A stretch of DNA of 64,000 bases from Apus apus. Lineage: Eukaryota; Chordata; Aves; Apodiformes; Apodidae. The notes under the pieces are model-generated. The model saw nothing but the letters and a program-made list of their open reading frames with translations, made no database searches and had not been told where the DNA came from. The DNA lies in NCBI RefSeq assembly GCF_020740795.1, contig NC_067290.1, forward strand, positions 18,175,001-18,239,000, written 5' to 3'. Positions 29,201 through 42,000 of this stretch are shown here, piece after piece (position 1 is the stretch's first letter; the number at the start of each line of letters is the position of its first letter). Both the position numbers and the translations under genes were made by a program.

Positions 29201-30956
29201 CAGGCCTTTTGACTAATTTACCTGCTGAAGGACAGACAGCCAGGAATCATGGAAAGGCTGGTCTTTATGCCATGTTCTGACTCTTCCAAGTCCCAGAATG
29301 ACATAACCAACTAATGCCAGCTTGGGAATCCAGAATGAAGCCCTGAACCAGCAACATTACAATAGAGGAAACCACAGCAGCAATGCAGTGTCAGTTTTCT
29401 GTGAGATGGTTTGAGTTGCTGTTCGTGGTGAGAAGTCAGGTAGCCAACTTCTTTATGAGGTCTCTTGTTGCTGCAAATGGGAAGAAAAAGTGAGCTGCTT
29501 TCTCTGCTGAACAGTGAGGTGAGAGCCATCAGAGCTCTGGCTGTGAGGTGTCAAGGGTGGAGCAGAAGGGGACTTCTGTCTTCCTGGGACTGCAACTTGG
29601 GCCACATCCAAACAGGTTAAAGTGAGGCAAAACAGTTTGTCAAGAGTGTAGTCAGTGTCCTTGTGCACAAATCTTAATTTGGGGTTGGCAACAGAGCGTA
29701 CAGGGTTTCACTTGGGATCCATATCAAAGGTTCAGATTGCTTTGAGGGCAAAGGAAGTAAAAGGTGTGTCTGTAACTTCAACAAAATTGCCTGCTTGAAA
29801 TGTCTTGTGGAAAATAAAAATCACATAAAAGTAAATTGCTTCCTATATAAAAAGCAGTGTTTGGGGTTTTATTTTTTTTCAGGAATTTCTGATATTTTTT
29901 TTGAAAAGAAATGTTTGAAATTTTGAAAATAGGAATAGTAAATATTTCCTTGTAACTGTGCTTGTGTAGGAAGGCGTGCTGAGAGGTATGAGCAGACTAA
30001 CACTGCTTCAGCATCCAATACCATCTCTTCCCCTTCTTAGCCCCTTTCATTCTTCTGTCTGTTTTGGGATGGGAGATGCCTTACCTCGGCTGTTTTTGTG
30101 GAACAAAATCAAGGGGAAAGAAAGGAACACATACTAAATAATTGTTGCCAGGTCAGAATCACATTGCTTTGTTATATTTTGTCCTAAAAAATAAAAGCAG
30201 TCAGTGAGTTTGTCCTTGGTAGATGGATTTATCTGTGGCATCCAGTTGAATCCTGGCCTTCTACCTACCCTCCTTCCCCCAGCAGCAGCATTGGTGTTTC
30301 AGGTCATACACAGAGCAGTAATGCCAAGCCAGGGCAGGTATTTTTCAAGCTCTGGCAGCTGGAGAGCTCTTTGTCTTCCCTTGGCTGATCCCCGAGGGAG
30401 AATTGCAGGACTGTAAAAGGGACAGGCTGCTCTAGGGCTGGCTAATATAACACTCGGAGCTCTGTTTTGCTTTTCTTTCTGGTTTAAATAGACTGGTATT
30501 GCTGCTCTAGATGTGTTGTTCTGTGCCTTGTGGCACCATTACAATGAATGATCTGTCAGCATTTTCAGTAAAAGGTGTTAATTTCAGGCAGTTACAACTC
30601 AGCAATAAAAACTCACTTCAAGTAGTAATATGAAATACAAGTGCTTGGTAGTGGTGTTAATATTTATGTGCAATCTTTCATAACAGTGGCTTAGCAATTT
30701 AAAAGTGATTTCAGCTTAACTCTCTTCTCTGACTGCACTTCAGAAGGCTGCTTTTCTTACTGGCTCTGTGGGCACCAGGGATGTTTTGTGCTAAGGATGA
30801 CAGTTTGTCAACAGAGGACAGTAATTTCTGAGTCAGTCAAGAATCCAAAATTATGGATACCAGCAATCAAAGCAATAACTAACAATTCAGTGTTAAAAAT
30901 TCTTACAGCTTTCCTCACTACAGTATTTCCCCACTGGGGCTGCATGAGGATTCTTT

Positions 30957-30970
30957 GGGGGGGGTGGGGG
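30957..30970. repeat. G-rich run (G8-T-G5)
   Basis: A short guanine run in the intergenic desert. It has too few separate G tracts for a convincing three-tetrad quadruplex. Confidence 0.8.
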
Positions 30971-32503
30971 AAGCAAAAATCAATACATGCTACGTGGAAT
31001 AAATCCCTTGCTGTTCCTGTTTTTACTGCAGTGAGAAGCTTGTTTGGCTGAGACTTCCAATACATTTGCTTTCTTTGGGAGTTTGCCAAAGGTTTCTGTA
31101 CTTATTCTTTAGTTTGCATCGTATTCTCCAAGTTGTAACACTGATTTGGTGTCTTTTCATGTCAAAACTGTAGTGTTTTTCCAGCATTAAAAAAATTCTC
31201 TTGTCATTTTGAAGAAATCTGTGATCGTTATTTCCTATTAGTAGTAGTAGTACCTGAATTTCAAGTACAGTAAGATTTGGGTGAGATGCTGTTTAGCTAC
31301 CTCTCATAGTAGTGCTGTGGTCAAAACTGAGACCTATGATGTAGGGTTATATATATTTAAAGAAAGAGCTTAGCTTGTAGGAGTGTTATTGGCCCATTGC
31401 AGTTGATGGATATTAAAATTTTCAAGCTGTGATGTGGGCAGTGTGTTTCCAGGCACCCGGAACCAAGGGTGCTCTGTCTGAGTTTGAGCAATGACTCCTC
31501 TTTGAGCTTTCTGGGCATCAACATTGAGTAAAAACACACTGCTTGTGATCTGCTGTGCCTGGACCATCTGGTAAGGCTGCCAGTGGTGGCAGCAGCAGTG
31601 GACAAAACTTCTGGTTCAACTCCCAGAAGTCTGGAGGGTTAATGCCAGTTACTGAGAAGTCAGGTGTCGCTTGGCAAAATTTCCAATGACAGCTTCCAGT
31701 TTGATTTGGGATAACCTCAGAACACAGGAATCTAGTTTTGTGGTCCCATGTTTTCCTTAAGAGAAGTTTTTGAAGCACCACGCACCCCACAGGTAGCTGT
31801 TCTGGTTTTGATAGGATCATCTGTACAGTTAAAGACTGTGGGATGTTTGGGTTTTGGAGGTTTCTCTACAGCTGAATGGCCTCTACTAAATTTGGGATTG
31901 GGAAAATATCTTGCAACTCTGTCTCCTTCAATTTTTTTCTGAGCTGCTTGGCACATTCCTTTCTCTACCCATCCTGTGTAGTAAATCTTAATCTTGCTGA
32001 CAGCCCTGGTAATTGCCTTATGTAGAATGAAAGTCTTCCATTCTCTTTCTCTATTTTTATAGTATGCAACCTTCCATTGCTAAGTTTAAAAGGACAGAAA
32101 AATTCATGGTGTTTGCAGTAAGAGGATGTTTTATGCTTGCCTGCTGCTAAAGCAGAGAGAATACTGCCCTGATATGGAAATGTCAGGAGCACAGGCCCAT
32201 ATCTAAAGCAGTAAATGTTTCTTCTATTTCTTATTCCATTTTATGCTGGTTGCTATTAATTTTAAACTTTTGGCATTTGCAGCAATAAAAAGGGTAAAAA
32301 CCTGGGGCTTTGTTCTGCTTGCAAACCAAGCACATTTCAAATGAGACTTGGGTATATCCTGCTTTCAGAGACAGCTGAGAATTCTTCCAAATACTTGTAA
32401 GCACTGGACACCACTGCCTTCAGGCTGAGGTGCATTATTTGTTTCTGATGAATTCAGAGCATAGCCAGTGAGGATGAATAGAGGCAAAAGTCTAAAATCA
32501 TTA

Positions 32504-32540
32504 TGTGTATACATATATGCACATATGTATACACACACAT
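32504..32540. repeat. TG/TA/CA-rich simple repeat forming an inverted repeat
   Basis: This alternating purine-pyrimidine stretch has 13-bp perfect arms (tgtgtatacatat and atatgtatacaca) around a 6-nt centre. It is probably a decayed TG microsatellite able to form a hairpin or Z-like DNA. Confidence 0.7.
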
Positions 32541-34139
32541 GAATCTGTCTTCCAAACTCTTCCAATACTGGCCAACTGATGCTGCTTTGTGGTTTGTGAC
32601 TGTTGCCCCTGCTGTAGGGCAGCAGCTAAAGGATGAGTCTTTGGCTACTGCCCGTGGTGTTTTTGTGTAGCCCAGCGCAGAGGAGGAGCCTCCAGTGCCC
32701 AGCCTGGACTGGAGAGGGCCAAGCTTTGTGTTTGGTCATGTCCAGATTCCTGATTCTCCCCCTTACACCAGAGCTGTAGGCTCTCCCTGATGCAAGAGGT
32801 GTATAATGCTCAGCTCCAGTCAGTCTGGTTTGTGATGATTTGTTTTAAACTTGGCCTGACTTTTGCAGGGCAACCTCACAGCACCCAGGGAAAACAATGA
32901 CATGGTTGCTGCTCTTGATCCTTAGGGATTGATTTGTGTGTGTCGGGATGCCAAAGCCTTCACAATTTGAGCTCAAATTAAGGAATATGTGGTGCTTGGC
33001 AGTGGTACATAGGGCTGGAAAGATAAATCCACTTGTATTTAATTGCTAGACGAATTTCCACAGCCTTTGATTTAATCACTAGGAGTATTGACAGGAAGGT
33101 TTGGCCCAGTATGTCCCCATTTAGCTGTGCTATTTGGTTACTGGTCTGGAACAGCAAACAGCAGGTATTGTCATGTTAGTGAAAGGCATCCCACAGCAAG
33201 TTCTGCCCTGGCATGCAGTCTGAACAACAAAGAAATAGCAATTCCTTGCTTGACCAAAGACTATTCATGAAACTGGGCTTGCTGGGATGTGAAAGGCTCC
33301 GTATTCATCTCTTGTCAGTATGTGACAGACTCTGTTGGTGTGACTGTGAGAATCCTGTCCTGTTCAGGGCTTGGCATACACACCCACTCTAACCTGTGAC
33401 TGTGGGCACAGTTTTAGATGCTGACAGTGATTGGAGAACACTGCCCTCATGAGCTAAGAGTGAGACCCAGTTTTGTGTTGTTCATCCTCTACTATTGTAT
33501 CAATTTCAACCCTCTAATTAAGTATTTGCTATATAATTATGTAGTGCTGATGAATATATGATTTTGTTGAAGTTTTCAGGAGGCCTTTCATCAAGATGCT
33601 ACTATATTATGTTTTGGGGGAAGAAGTGCAACATGCTTCTTTCTAAAGTGATATTTCCATTCTGTTGTGTATAAATAAGCAAAGAAATAGTAATTCTCTT
33701 TCTGATATTACACAAAGAGGGTTCATCTATGAAATAAATCTTTGTAAATCTTTTTGAGGGTGCCTAAATAATTTATGGCTGTTTTAGTTTGGTTTGCATG
33801 CCATATTGCTCTCTTCTGGTAAACAGTTTACCTACCACCCAGCTTTCCACATCAATCACTGCAGTATGTGCTCAGTTATCCCAGTGAAGAGCCATCTATT
33901 ACATTCCAGTAGCCACAGCCAAGTGATCTAATTTTTCTGGTGGTTATTTTATCCAATGGTTCATAAACCCATAGCTGTTATTATACTTGCAAATATAAGT
34001 TTTGTTATATCACATCGATGCATTTTTCATTTTCTTCTCTCCGTTCTTAGCAGAAATCATAAGTAAAATAAGGGTTTGTTCAGGAATTTGAGATTACAAA
34101 AGCTGAGTTGATGAAAGCACATATGATTGCCCTTTGCTT

Positions 34140-34975
34140 TCTGCCTCCACTACCCCCTGGGTCTGCCCCCCTATTTTGGCCTGCTACCCTGTCTTGGCCT
34201 CATCAATGTCTTGGGTTTCCCAACCTATATTTTGTCCTCAACATCCCTTTATTTCATCCTTCGACACTTTCTTGGTCTCCCAGCCTATTTTGGCCTCAAC
34301 TGCCCACTGGGCTTTGCACCAGTGTCAGTTTTTTAGTGTCAGTTCCCCCCTTTGCCTCCCACCACTTTTTCACTTTGAATCCCCCCCTTCCCCCCCCCCC
34401 CCGCCCCAGCCTCCCACCTCATCTCAATCTCCACTGAATCTTTTTCAACCTCTCATTTTTTTGGTTTACCACCTTGTTCTGGCCTCAGCTTCTCCCTATG
34501 TCTCCCACCCCTGTTTTGGCCTCAATGATCTCCTGTGACTTTTCCCACTTTTCTGGTCTCTCATCCCTTTTTGGCTTCGACTCCCTCCAGTTTGGCCTCT
34601 CAGTGTTTTCAGGCCCACTTTGGCATGAATGCCCCCATTTGACTCACCAGTTTTCAGCCTCCTGCCACCTTCTTGGCCTAGTACACTTTTTTGGTCTACC
34701 ACCCTTTTCCAGCCTTCTACCTATTTTAAGACTTAACTCCCCACTAGAATTTCTGCCCCCCTGCATCTTTTCTGCTCTCAACTTCTTTCTTTTCATCCTG
34801 CCCCTTTTCAGCTGACCACCCAGTGTTTGGTCTTCCTCCTACTTTTTTGGTTTTCCATGTGTTTCCAGCCTTTAGTCTGTCTTGGGTCTCCTACTTTGTT
34901 TCAGTCTTCTCTTTTTGGTGTCTCACTCTTTTTCAGTCTCCACTCTGCCTCTTACTCCTTTAGGTCCCTACTCGT
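34140..34975 (+). repeat. Degenerate minisatellite, 18-bp period, pyrimidine-rich
   Basis: About 46 diverged copies of an 18-bp unit are present. The core is close to ctttttggtctcccaccc and alternates irregularly with a version carrying tttccagcctc. Examples of cores spaced 18-19 bp apart start near 34551/34569, 34670/34688/34706, 34824/34843/34860 and 34895/34911/34928. The plus strand is almost all C and T. A C7-TT-C13 run interrupts it at 34381-34402. Because 18 is a multiple of three, frames stay open: plus-strand frames at 34108-34437, 34134-34538 and 34474-34815 are products of the repeat, not genes. Confidence 0.85.
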
Positions 34976-37900
34976 GTGGAAGATGATCCAAAATGAGCAT
35001 TTGTGACACAAAAGCCTCTACCTGGCATAGGAACTGAGGTGTGAATTACTGGGTTGAATTCATCCCTCAGTCTGCTTTGCTCAATGGATATGAGCCTTGT
35101 CCTGAATTGATTTGTCTCTTTACATGTGAATAGGTCCATAGTATTGCATTTTAGGCTGTTTTCCAAGCCAAGTGATGACTGTTTTCTTGGGAGAGTGTCC
35201 AAACTCTTACAGACATTGCAAGCTTTTATAATTTTCATTGGAAAAAAACAAAACACCCTTGAGTCACGTCTTCAATGGTGTTATTGGCACTGAAGCTGGA
35301 GACTGGCATAAGTGACCTCAGGTGGCTGGGATGAGCTCTATGGGGCCTTGGTGGTGTACCCAGCTCTGCACATCTCAGCACTTGGTGTGGGACCTTCCAA
35401 GAGGAGATCAGTACAGCTCCAGCAGAGCAGCTAGTGGGCAGCTCTTTGCAATAGCAGTATTTTTCTCATGGCTCTCTGGAAGTGGGGTGGCTTCCTTGAA
35501 GCCCTCTTTGTATGTGTGCATAAAGCAAGCACAGAGAGAGGCTTTAGTTTCTTTACTTCAGTATTAGCTGTGGTCTTGTCACAGTGCTACCACTGCTCTG
35601 CCCCACAGAGGAGCAGTGAGGTGCCAGCATTGCTGACTGAATCTCTGGTTAGAATTGGCCCCGGTACCCAAATCCTCCCTCTCTCACCCAGACCTCTTTG
35701 CCACACCATTGAATACGTGCAGTATCCTTGCAGCTCTGAGTCTGTTCTAATAGCTTTCAATAGCCTATATTTTATAGTATTTTTAAGCATCTTGATGGAT
35801 CTTAAGTGCTGTGCACTTAAATATGTGCATTTCTCATTAGCTAGATACCATTCTTTCTAAGCCAGACCAGAGGGGCGGAGGTGGGGGGGGAGATAGGAAA
35901 GAAAGACAACTCACATCATTCTATGATTCTTTATCTACACATTAGTAAAAGTATAGAACTATATCTGGCACCTTCATGCAAACACTAGTGTTTGTTGTGT
36001 TGGGTCCAAAGAGAAATGATGTTTTTCTTTTAGGAGGCTAAATCGTGGAGTTCTCTTTGATCAAAATAGTTGCATCAGTTCTTTGTCAGGTTTTTCCAGG
36101 TGTTCCGAGAATCCCACGAGAGCAGTGAGCAGACACTGTGAGTGACGTTTGCTTCCTGAGGGGTTGTGTTGAAAACCTAGATGTTGTGGGTGGTGAGCTT
36201 GCCACTTTCTAAATAGGGCACAATAATTGCAACATTGGGGTTTGGATTTGTACATCATCTTCTGCAGATACGTATCCTCAGATGGTTACAGTACGTTACA
36301 TAAAACTGGTTCAGATGCTGTTGTGATGCTACAGGAGATTTTTACTTTGATAGGCTTTTGAAAGTGTATTTCAAAGCTCAGAATATATTATCCTATAACT
36401 GTTCTGGTCAAAGAACTTATATTCATGTTCCCTGAAGTTGTTTTGCATAAATTCTTCATCTGTCACTTAAAGGACAGTCACTAAGACATGCTACTCTTTA
36501 GCTGTTATCAGAGGAATCACTAAAGATTTATTTTTAAATGTTCTTCACCACAAGTTACAATCACAAATGCAGAGAGGAAGAGTGAATGTAGCAAGCTATT
36601 TATTTCTCTGTTTTAATACTGACACTTAAACAGCCAAAAGAAGAAGAGAAGACATCTCAAATTAAAACGGTGTCTGCCCAGAATAGCATTAGTGGTAACA
36701 TGAGAAAGCTGACATGACTGGGATTAGTATGCCTGTTATTAAGAATGCAGTTAGGAGTAGTACAACATGGGGATTCTGCATTTGTGGTGCAAGAGTACAC
36801 ACCATTTGTCTGAAAGATTTATAATGCACATGAAATATAAATAAAAACTGATTTATAGCATGTAGTAGCATGGATGTGACAAGCCCGTCGAGATACTCTT
36901 TTAGCAGTCAAAGCTTATTAAAAGTTAGTCTGTAAAAAGCTGCTTGAAAAGTCCAAGTCCTTTTCCTTTTTCTCAGCTGAACATTTCTTCTCTGTGCTTT
37001 AACAAGCAAGATGCATCATGGGCCATCGACTCTTTCTTTTGAAGAAGACTTCTGAGCATCTTATTTTCCCTGCGTGTTTGTATTCTAGGATGTAGGTCAA
37101 AACTTTGCTGATTTTGAAAACCTATTTAATGTAAAATTTTCAATCATAATCACAAAGGTGAATATAAGACGTAATCAGGAATTAAGTGTAAAACTTGGTG
37201 TTAACTTCTGTTGCTTTCTGTCAATACCAGTGAATAAAATTTAAAAAGACTCAAGTAATAGAGTGGTCAGAACGAGTAGATAAAGCCAGAACCTTCTGTC
37301 CTGTGGACTGTCCTGACAGTGTAAATGTATTTTTCCTATTTCTTTAATACATTTCCATAAATGTATGTTTGAGTAATTGAAGCAGGATAAGGATTACCCT
37401 TGTTGGCTAATCATGAGATGTGTGCAGGTGGTAGTGTGAACACCCTTGGGTTTGTCTTGTTGCACAGAGAACCACACAACTTTTAGTTATTTCTTGAGTA
37501 AAACATGAATCAAGAAGTATATCCATGCTAACACCCATAACATGTTTGGTCAAGCACGTGATTTTCCTCAATATTTTTCTGTTCAGCTTATGATCAAAGC
37601 CCCTGGAGATGGTGGTATGTGTAGGTGGTGATTTCTTGTTTCTGTTGTAACTGTTGTTGGAACAAAAGACTAGACAGTGTCTCCTGGGTCAGTGTGACCA
37701 GCCCTCTACAGTGCAGCTAACTTACTGTGTATATGTCAGGCTTTATTTGCTTGTGTTTTTCCTCTAAATGTAATCGCTGGTAGCAGGGTAATATTTCTCC
37801 AAATGTTTTATTTTCAAGCAAACAAAGGCCAGTTCCATCTTTGTTAAATTTGCAAACACTTAAAAATAAGAAAATCCATTTATCCGCAGACACCAGCTTT

Positions 37901-38999
37901 CTATGGCCCCTTAATTTATAGAATTGTCCATTAAATGGCTGATTAGAGTTGTATCCTTTCTGTGTGCTTCAAGAGTAGCAATCCCTTTAAAGTTTGCAGA
38001 GATTTGTTTTGCCTGCTATTATCCTTAGTATTTCACTTGATTGTTTTTATATACCCTCTTTCTTGTTCATTTATTGCCAGGATAACTATATCACATGCTC
38101 AGGGATTTGCTAGAGTGTTCAAAGTATTTAAAAATTACTGCATGCTTCATTTCTTTGTTGAAGGAAGGAAACTGCTTCGTTTCTTCTGCTCCAAGCTGTT
38201 GTTTTCTCCTCTCAGACAGGAGATGGAACATGGTGTGCCAGTGGCCAGGTTGTGTTCATCTGTGTAGTTCCACTAAAATGATTTATAAAGATTTAGAGAT
38301 GGCCAGAGTTTAATTAAGGCAGGCATGCTAGATACACAGTGTCAAATCCAAATAAAAGAATTTTGAATGGAGGTGACTGTAAGGACCCAGAACTGTGTGT
38401 CTGCTAATGTCCCTAATGCCCGCTGAAACTATGAGACATTGGACAAAAACAGCTTGGATCAGCACACAGGCTTGTTACCCTAGAGCCACAGAGATATTCC
38501 ACCATCTCTTGGTCATCTTTGCACCTTGGACATGGGCTACTGCTCAGTGCTGATATCAGAACAAGGCAGTGCTGCTTCTGGAAAGCTTTCACTGAACGAA
38601 TTCTGAAATAATTTCACTTTTGTGAAGACAAAACTCACTGATGTGCCGTTCTCCAGTGCAAACAGTGTATGTACAGAGCTGCATCAGCAAGTGATTCTCT
38701 TTGGCTGTGTACTCTCCACATTTCTTATATCCCAAAGAGCAAATGCATATGGTGATCTTGGCTGGCCTGAGTCACTGTAAAGGAGTCTTGAATCCTGTAT
38801 GTCTTTCACCACTAGATTAAATTACCCTTCAAGCTGGGGGAGATGGAATATGGTGTGGTGCAGCAATTGTTTTTGTTTGTTTTTAATAATAAGCTTTAAG
38901 GCAATAACAGCCAGACAGTGTCAGCCTGATGTATTCTGGTTTGATTTCAGGCATTACACAAGGGAACAGACTATTTCTGCAACTCCCCCCAGAGCTCTT
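34976..38999. other. Intergenic, no gene recognised
   Basis: Noncoding sequence with a purine-rich patch at 35871-35912 that includes a G8 run at 35883-35890. Short open frames such as 35468-35860 (130 codons, opposed by another frame) show no recognisable domain. Confidence 0.65.
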
Positions 39000-39001
39000 T
39001 A

Positions 39002-39034
39002 GCAACAACAGCAGCAATAATAATAATAATAACA
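39002..39034. repeat. Trinucleotide microsatellite (AAC/AGC/AAT)
   Basis: The stretch reads as triplets: caa caa cag cag, then repeated aat/taa units. It is an imperfect trinucleotide repeat that changes unit along its length. The minus-strand frame across it encodes repetitive Y/C residues and is spurious. Confidence 0.8.
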
Positions 39035-42000
39035 ATCCAGGTTATTAAAAAAAAGAAAGAAGAACACATCATACCAGTTCCCTTGAGGAGCAGCATAAAG
39101 CCCTGGTGAAGGTCCATAGGACCCTTGCTCCCACTGTGACAACAGAGCACATAAATAACAATATACAAGTGTTGCACAATGAGCACGTTCAGGAGAAATA
39201 GGTTTTCTTCTGGTCAAGGAAAAATATTAGGCTTTTCACCAAAAAGCTTGTCTTCTCAACCCTTGCCTGTATAAGAAAACTTGTCTTTGCCTGGGCTCGT
39301 TAGAACAAGTGATGAGAGAGCCTGTGGAATTGCAACAAGTCAGGTTACTGCCCAGGGTGGCTACCTGGAAACAAGCAGTGAGTTACACCATGGGGGCTGA
39401 ACAACCTGAAGTGATAGGCTTGGAGGCTTGAGGAAGAGGAATGGTAAATATCAATAGAGGGAAGAGCTGATGCCTTTTTAATAGGAGAAGGGTCAGTGGG
39501 TTGGCAGGAGAACTGATGAACTGCCAGGATAATATGCTGTGTGGAACACTGATGCCATGTGCTGTATTTTAAGAGCAGTGTCTGTCCCCAGGAAAGGGCA
39601 CAGATTTACCTTTTTGTTGACTGAGTGTCAGACTTACCATCATATATAGCTTTTGTTTTTATCTTTCTGTATTTCTTTTTTAATCTAAAATGATTAAAAA
39701 GAGAACCTCTAGGCTGTTTTGTGCTGGTAAATCTCAAGAGGACACAGGTTTGGATTTTCTGAGTAGTTATCAGGTGTTGAGTTTGTATGGTGCAAAAGAC
39801 AGAAGGTTAAAAGAGAAGTTTGGGGATAGTACTGGAAGGAAGAATTGTTCACATCTTTTGTGCTCTCTCAGCACAGGTTTCCACAAACATTTCATCAGAG
39901 CAGAAACAGCAGAAATGAAACTTCTCTCTTATCAGATTGGAGGAGGTGGTAGCATTACAGAAATGTGAAGAGTGTGTGACCTTATTTTTTCCATTCAGAA
40001 CCAGATGTGGGGATAAGGCTTGTACTGGAAAAACACTATCCTCTGAATGTGTGGTAGGTGAGAAAACATGGTATTACAGTGGATGGAGCCAGGTGCAGAA
40101 TCACTATTTTCTAAGTTGTGGCAGACATGGAAGGTTCTTCTCACTAACTTTTAAGCCATCATCTGCATCCCTGATGCCATCATAGGTAGAAGATATTTTT
40201 GCATCACTAGTTGTCATTATGAATTGCATTAATTGCAGTTTTTACATTGATTTGTCTGGGCTTACTTTCTCTCCTCAAAGTCTTTGAGGCAATAGTTAAC
40301 TAAGAGCTGAAAGAAACCCTATTTTGCAGGAAATACATGGTGGGTATGGCTGCACTGTCAGCTGAGAATTATGCTAATGAAAAGGATGCAAGAAACAAAA
40401 TGAAATGCACACATTAGTGAGCATGGTTGTTGGTTAAATAGTGTTTTAACATGTCCATTATTCCATAATTCAAAGGCCCTAAAGGATCTCTCTGACTCTA
40501 GTTCTCCTGCTAGGTGTTTTGCTGTACATGAAAATGTTCCAGAAATGCAGGTTCCACCTGAAATAGCCAATGCAATTTTTCAAATTGAGACAAACAAAAA
40601 AAGAAAATCTTTTTTTCTTTCTTGTTTTAACCTTCTCCTTGTTCTTCAAAACAAGACATTAATCAATGACAACACAAACTGCTACTCTTAGGGCTGTCAA
40701 TGTTTATAGCTTTGGGTTTAATAGCAAGGATATAAATATATACTTTTCATTACATTTTTGCTGTTATTTGCTCATCATCCACAGCATTTGATATTACCAT
40801 CAGTCTCTGGTTGAAGCTATTAAAGTTACGGTTTGTAGCTCACACTGGCATGTGAGAGCCATAAAAGTAAAAAAAGCCTCATAGATTGAGATTCAACTAT
40901 TAGGCAGTATTGGTCATTTTCTCACTATTCAAGTCACAGCAACTCTAATCGTGGTAGATAGTATTTTTAACCTTCCTTCCTTATTGCTCCCCCTCCCCCC
41001 AGTAAAATGCTTCCTCTTCAACTAAAGCTGATGTCATGTTTGCCCTTGCGAGTGCAGGATGGTGTTTGGCTTGTAATGGACAAAGCAAAGAGGCTCTTGA
41101 TCTACTGGACAAAAGAAGCAACTTGATTAGGGCTCAAAGAAGAGATGACCTGTAGTTGTGCTTGCAGTTAGCCATGGTGGTGCCCATCCCAGTTCTGGGC
41201 TGGGATAGTAAGGTTCTCCTGGGTCACTTAGGGGGACATCATCCAATGGAAGAATCTCTGCAGAGAAGCTTTCTGTCTCTTTATTCAGCTCTGCCTGGGA
41301 ATTTCCTCCAGTGGGGCCCTGTCAAGGAGGCCTTTATCTTCATTGGGAGGACTCCTTGTTGTCAATACTTTGGCCTGCTTACAAGTGAGTGGGTAGAAAG
41401 ACAATGAACTAATAGAACTATTTTACCAATTAAAGATGGGCAATGAGAAAATAAAGCCTCAGTTGAGACTTGTCAGGATAGGAATGAGGTGGTGACTACG
41501 TGGATATAAATCATTCATCTGGCAGAAGATGTCTGGCTTCCTTCAGCTGGGGCTTGAAATTACTAGCAAGAAATTATAGATCAAATTCTAATCTGATTTT
41601 AAAATGTCAATTCTTGTAGTGTTACTAGGTCTGATAGGATATGTCCTAACCTTTCTATCATAGTGGGAAGAAGATTCCTTATTCATATGGGCCTGATTAA
41701 AAACCTACTATTTTTAGTGGCTTCTGAATTAACTTTTAAGGACTCCTAGCCATTTCATACTCTGAATTAGTTTAAATTTGTTTACACACTGTGTTTCAGA
41801 ATATAAATTTACAAAGGATATCACTGCTCTTTCATCTGTCTCCCTTCAGAACTAGTCAACCAGCTGTTGGCAGAGACTTATTTTGACTGAGTTTTCCCAG
41901 CTTTCTGCACATAATCCAGGCTTATCCTTAAATAGCCTAATTCTGTGTCAGAGCATTTTAGGATTTATTTTAGTCTCTAAAATTTAGTGTGACTATCAAA

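Larger units (their letters stand above)
5751..34139. other. Intergenic gene desert, no gene recognised
   Basis: About 28 kb without a supportable coding exon or RNA gene. I noted a 21-bp palindrome at 6228-6248, homopolymer runs (A13 at 14722-14734, T15 at 26204-26218), a G-rich run at 30957-30970 and a TG/TA inverted repeat at 32504-32535. The longest ATG open frame (18157-18519, 120 codons) has a frame open opposite to it and no known motif. A short hydrophobic frame ends at a donor-like site near 21277. None is called as a gene. Confidence 0.65.

Noticed and set aside
34108..34815. Overlapping plus-strand open frames of 109, 134 and 113 codons rich in P, F, S and L
   Set aside because: They arise from the 18-bp repeat, whose period is a multiple of three. 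Composition is dictated by the repeat, and more than one frame stays open at once.
35866..35885. CTCF-like accagaggggcgg
   Set aside because: The spacing of the G tract does not fit the CTCF core when aligned base by base.
35915..35932. cattctatgattcttt resembling CR1 3' octamer repeats
   Set aside because: The preceding sequence is purine-rich and shows none of the CR1 3' end. A short match is probably chance.
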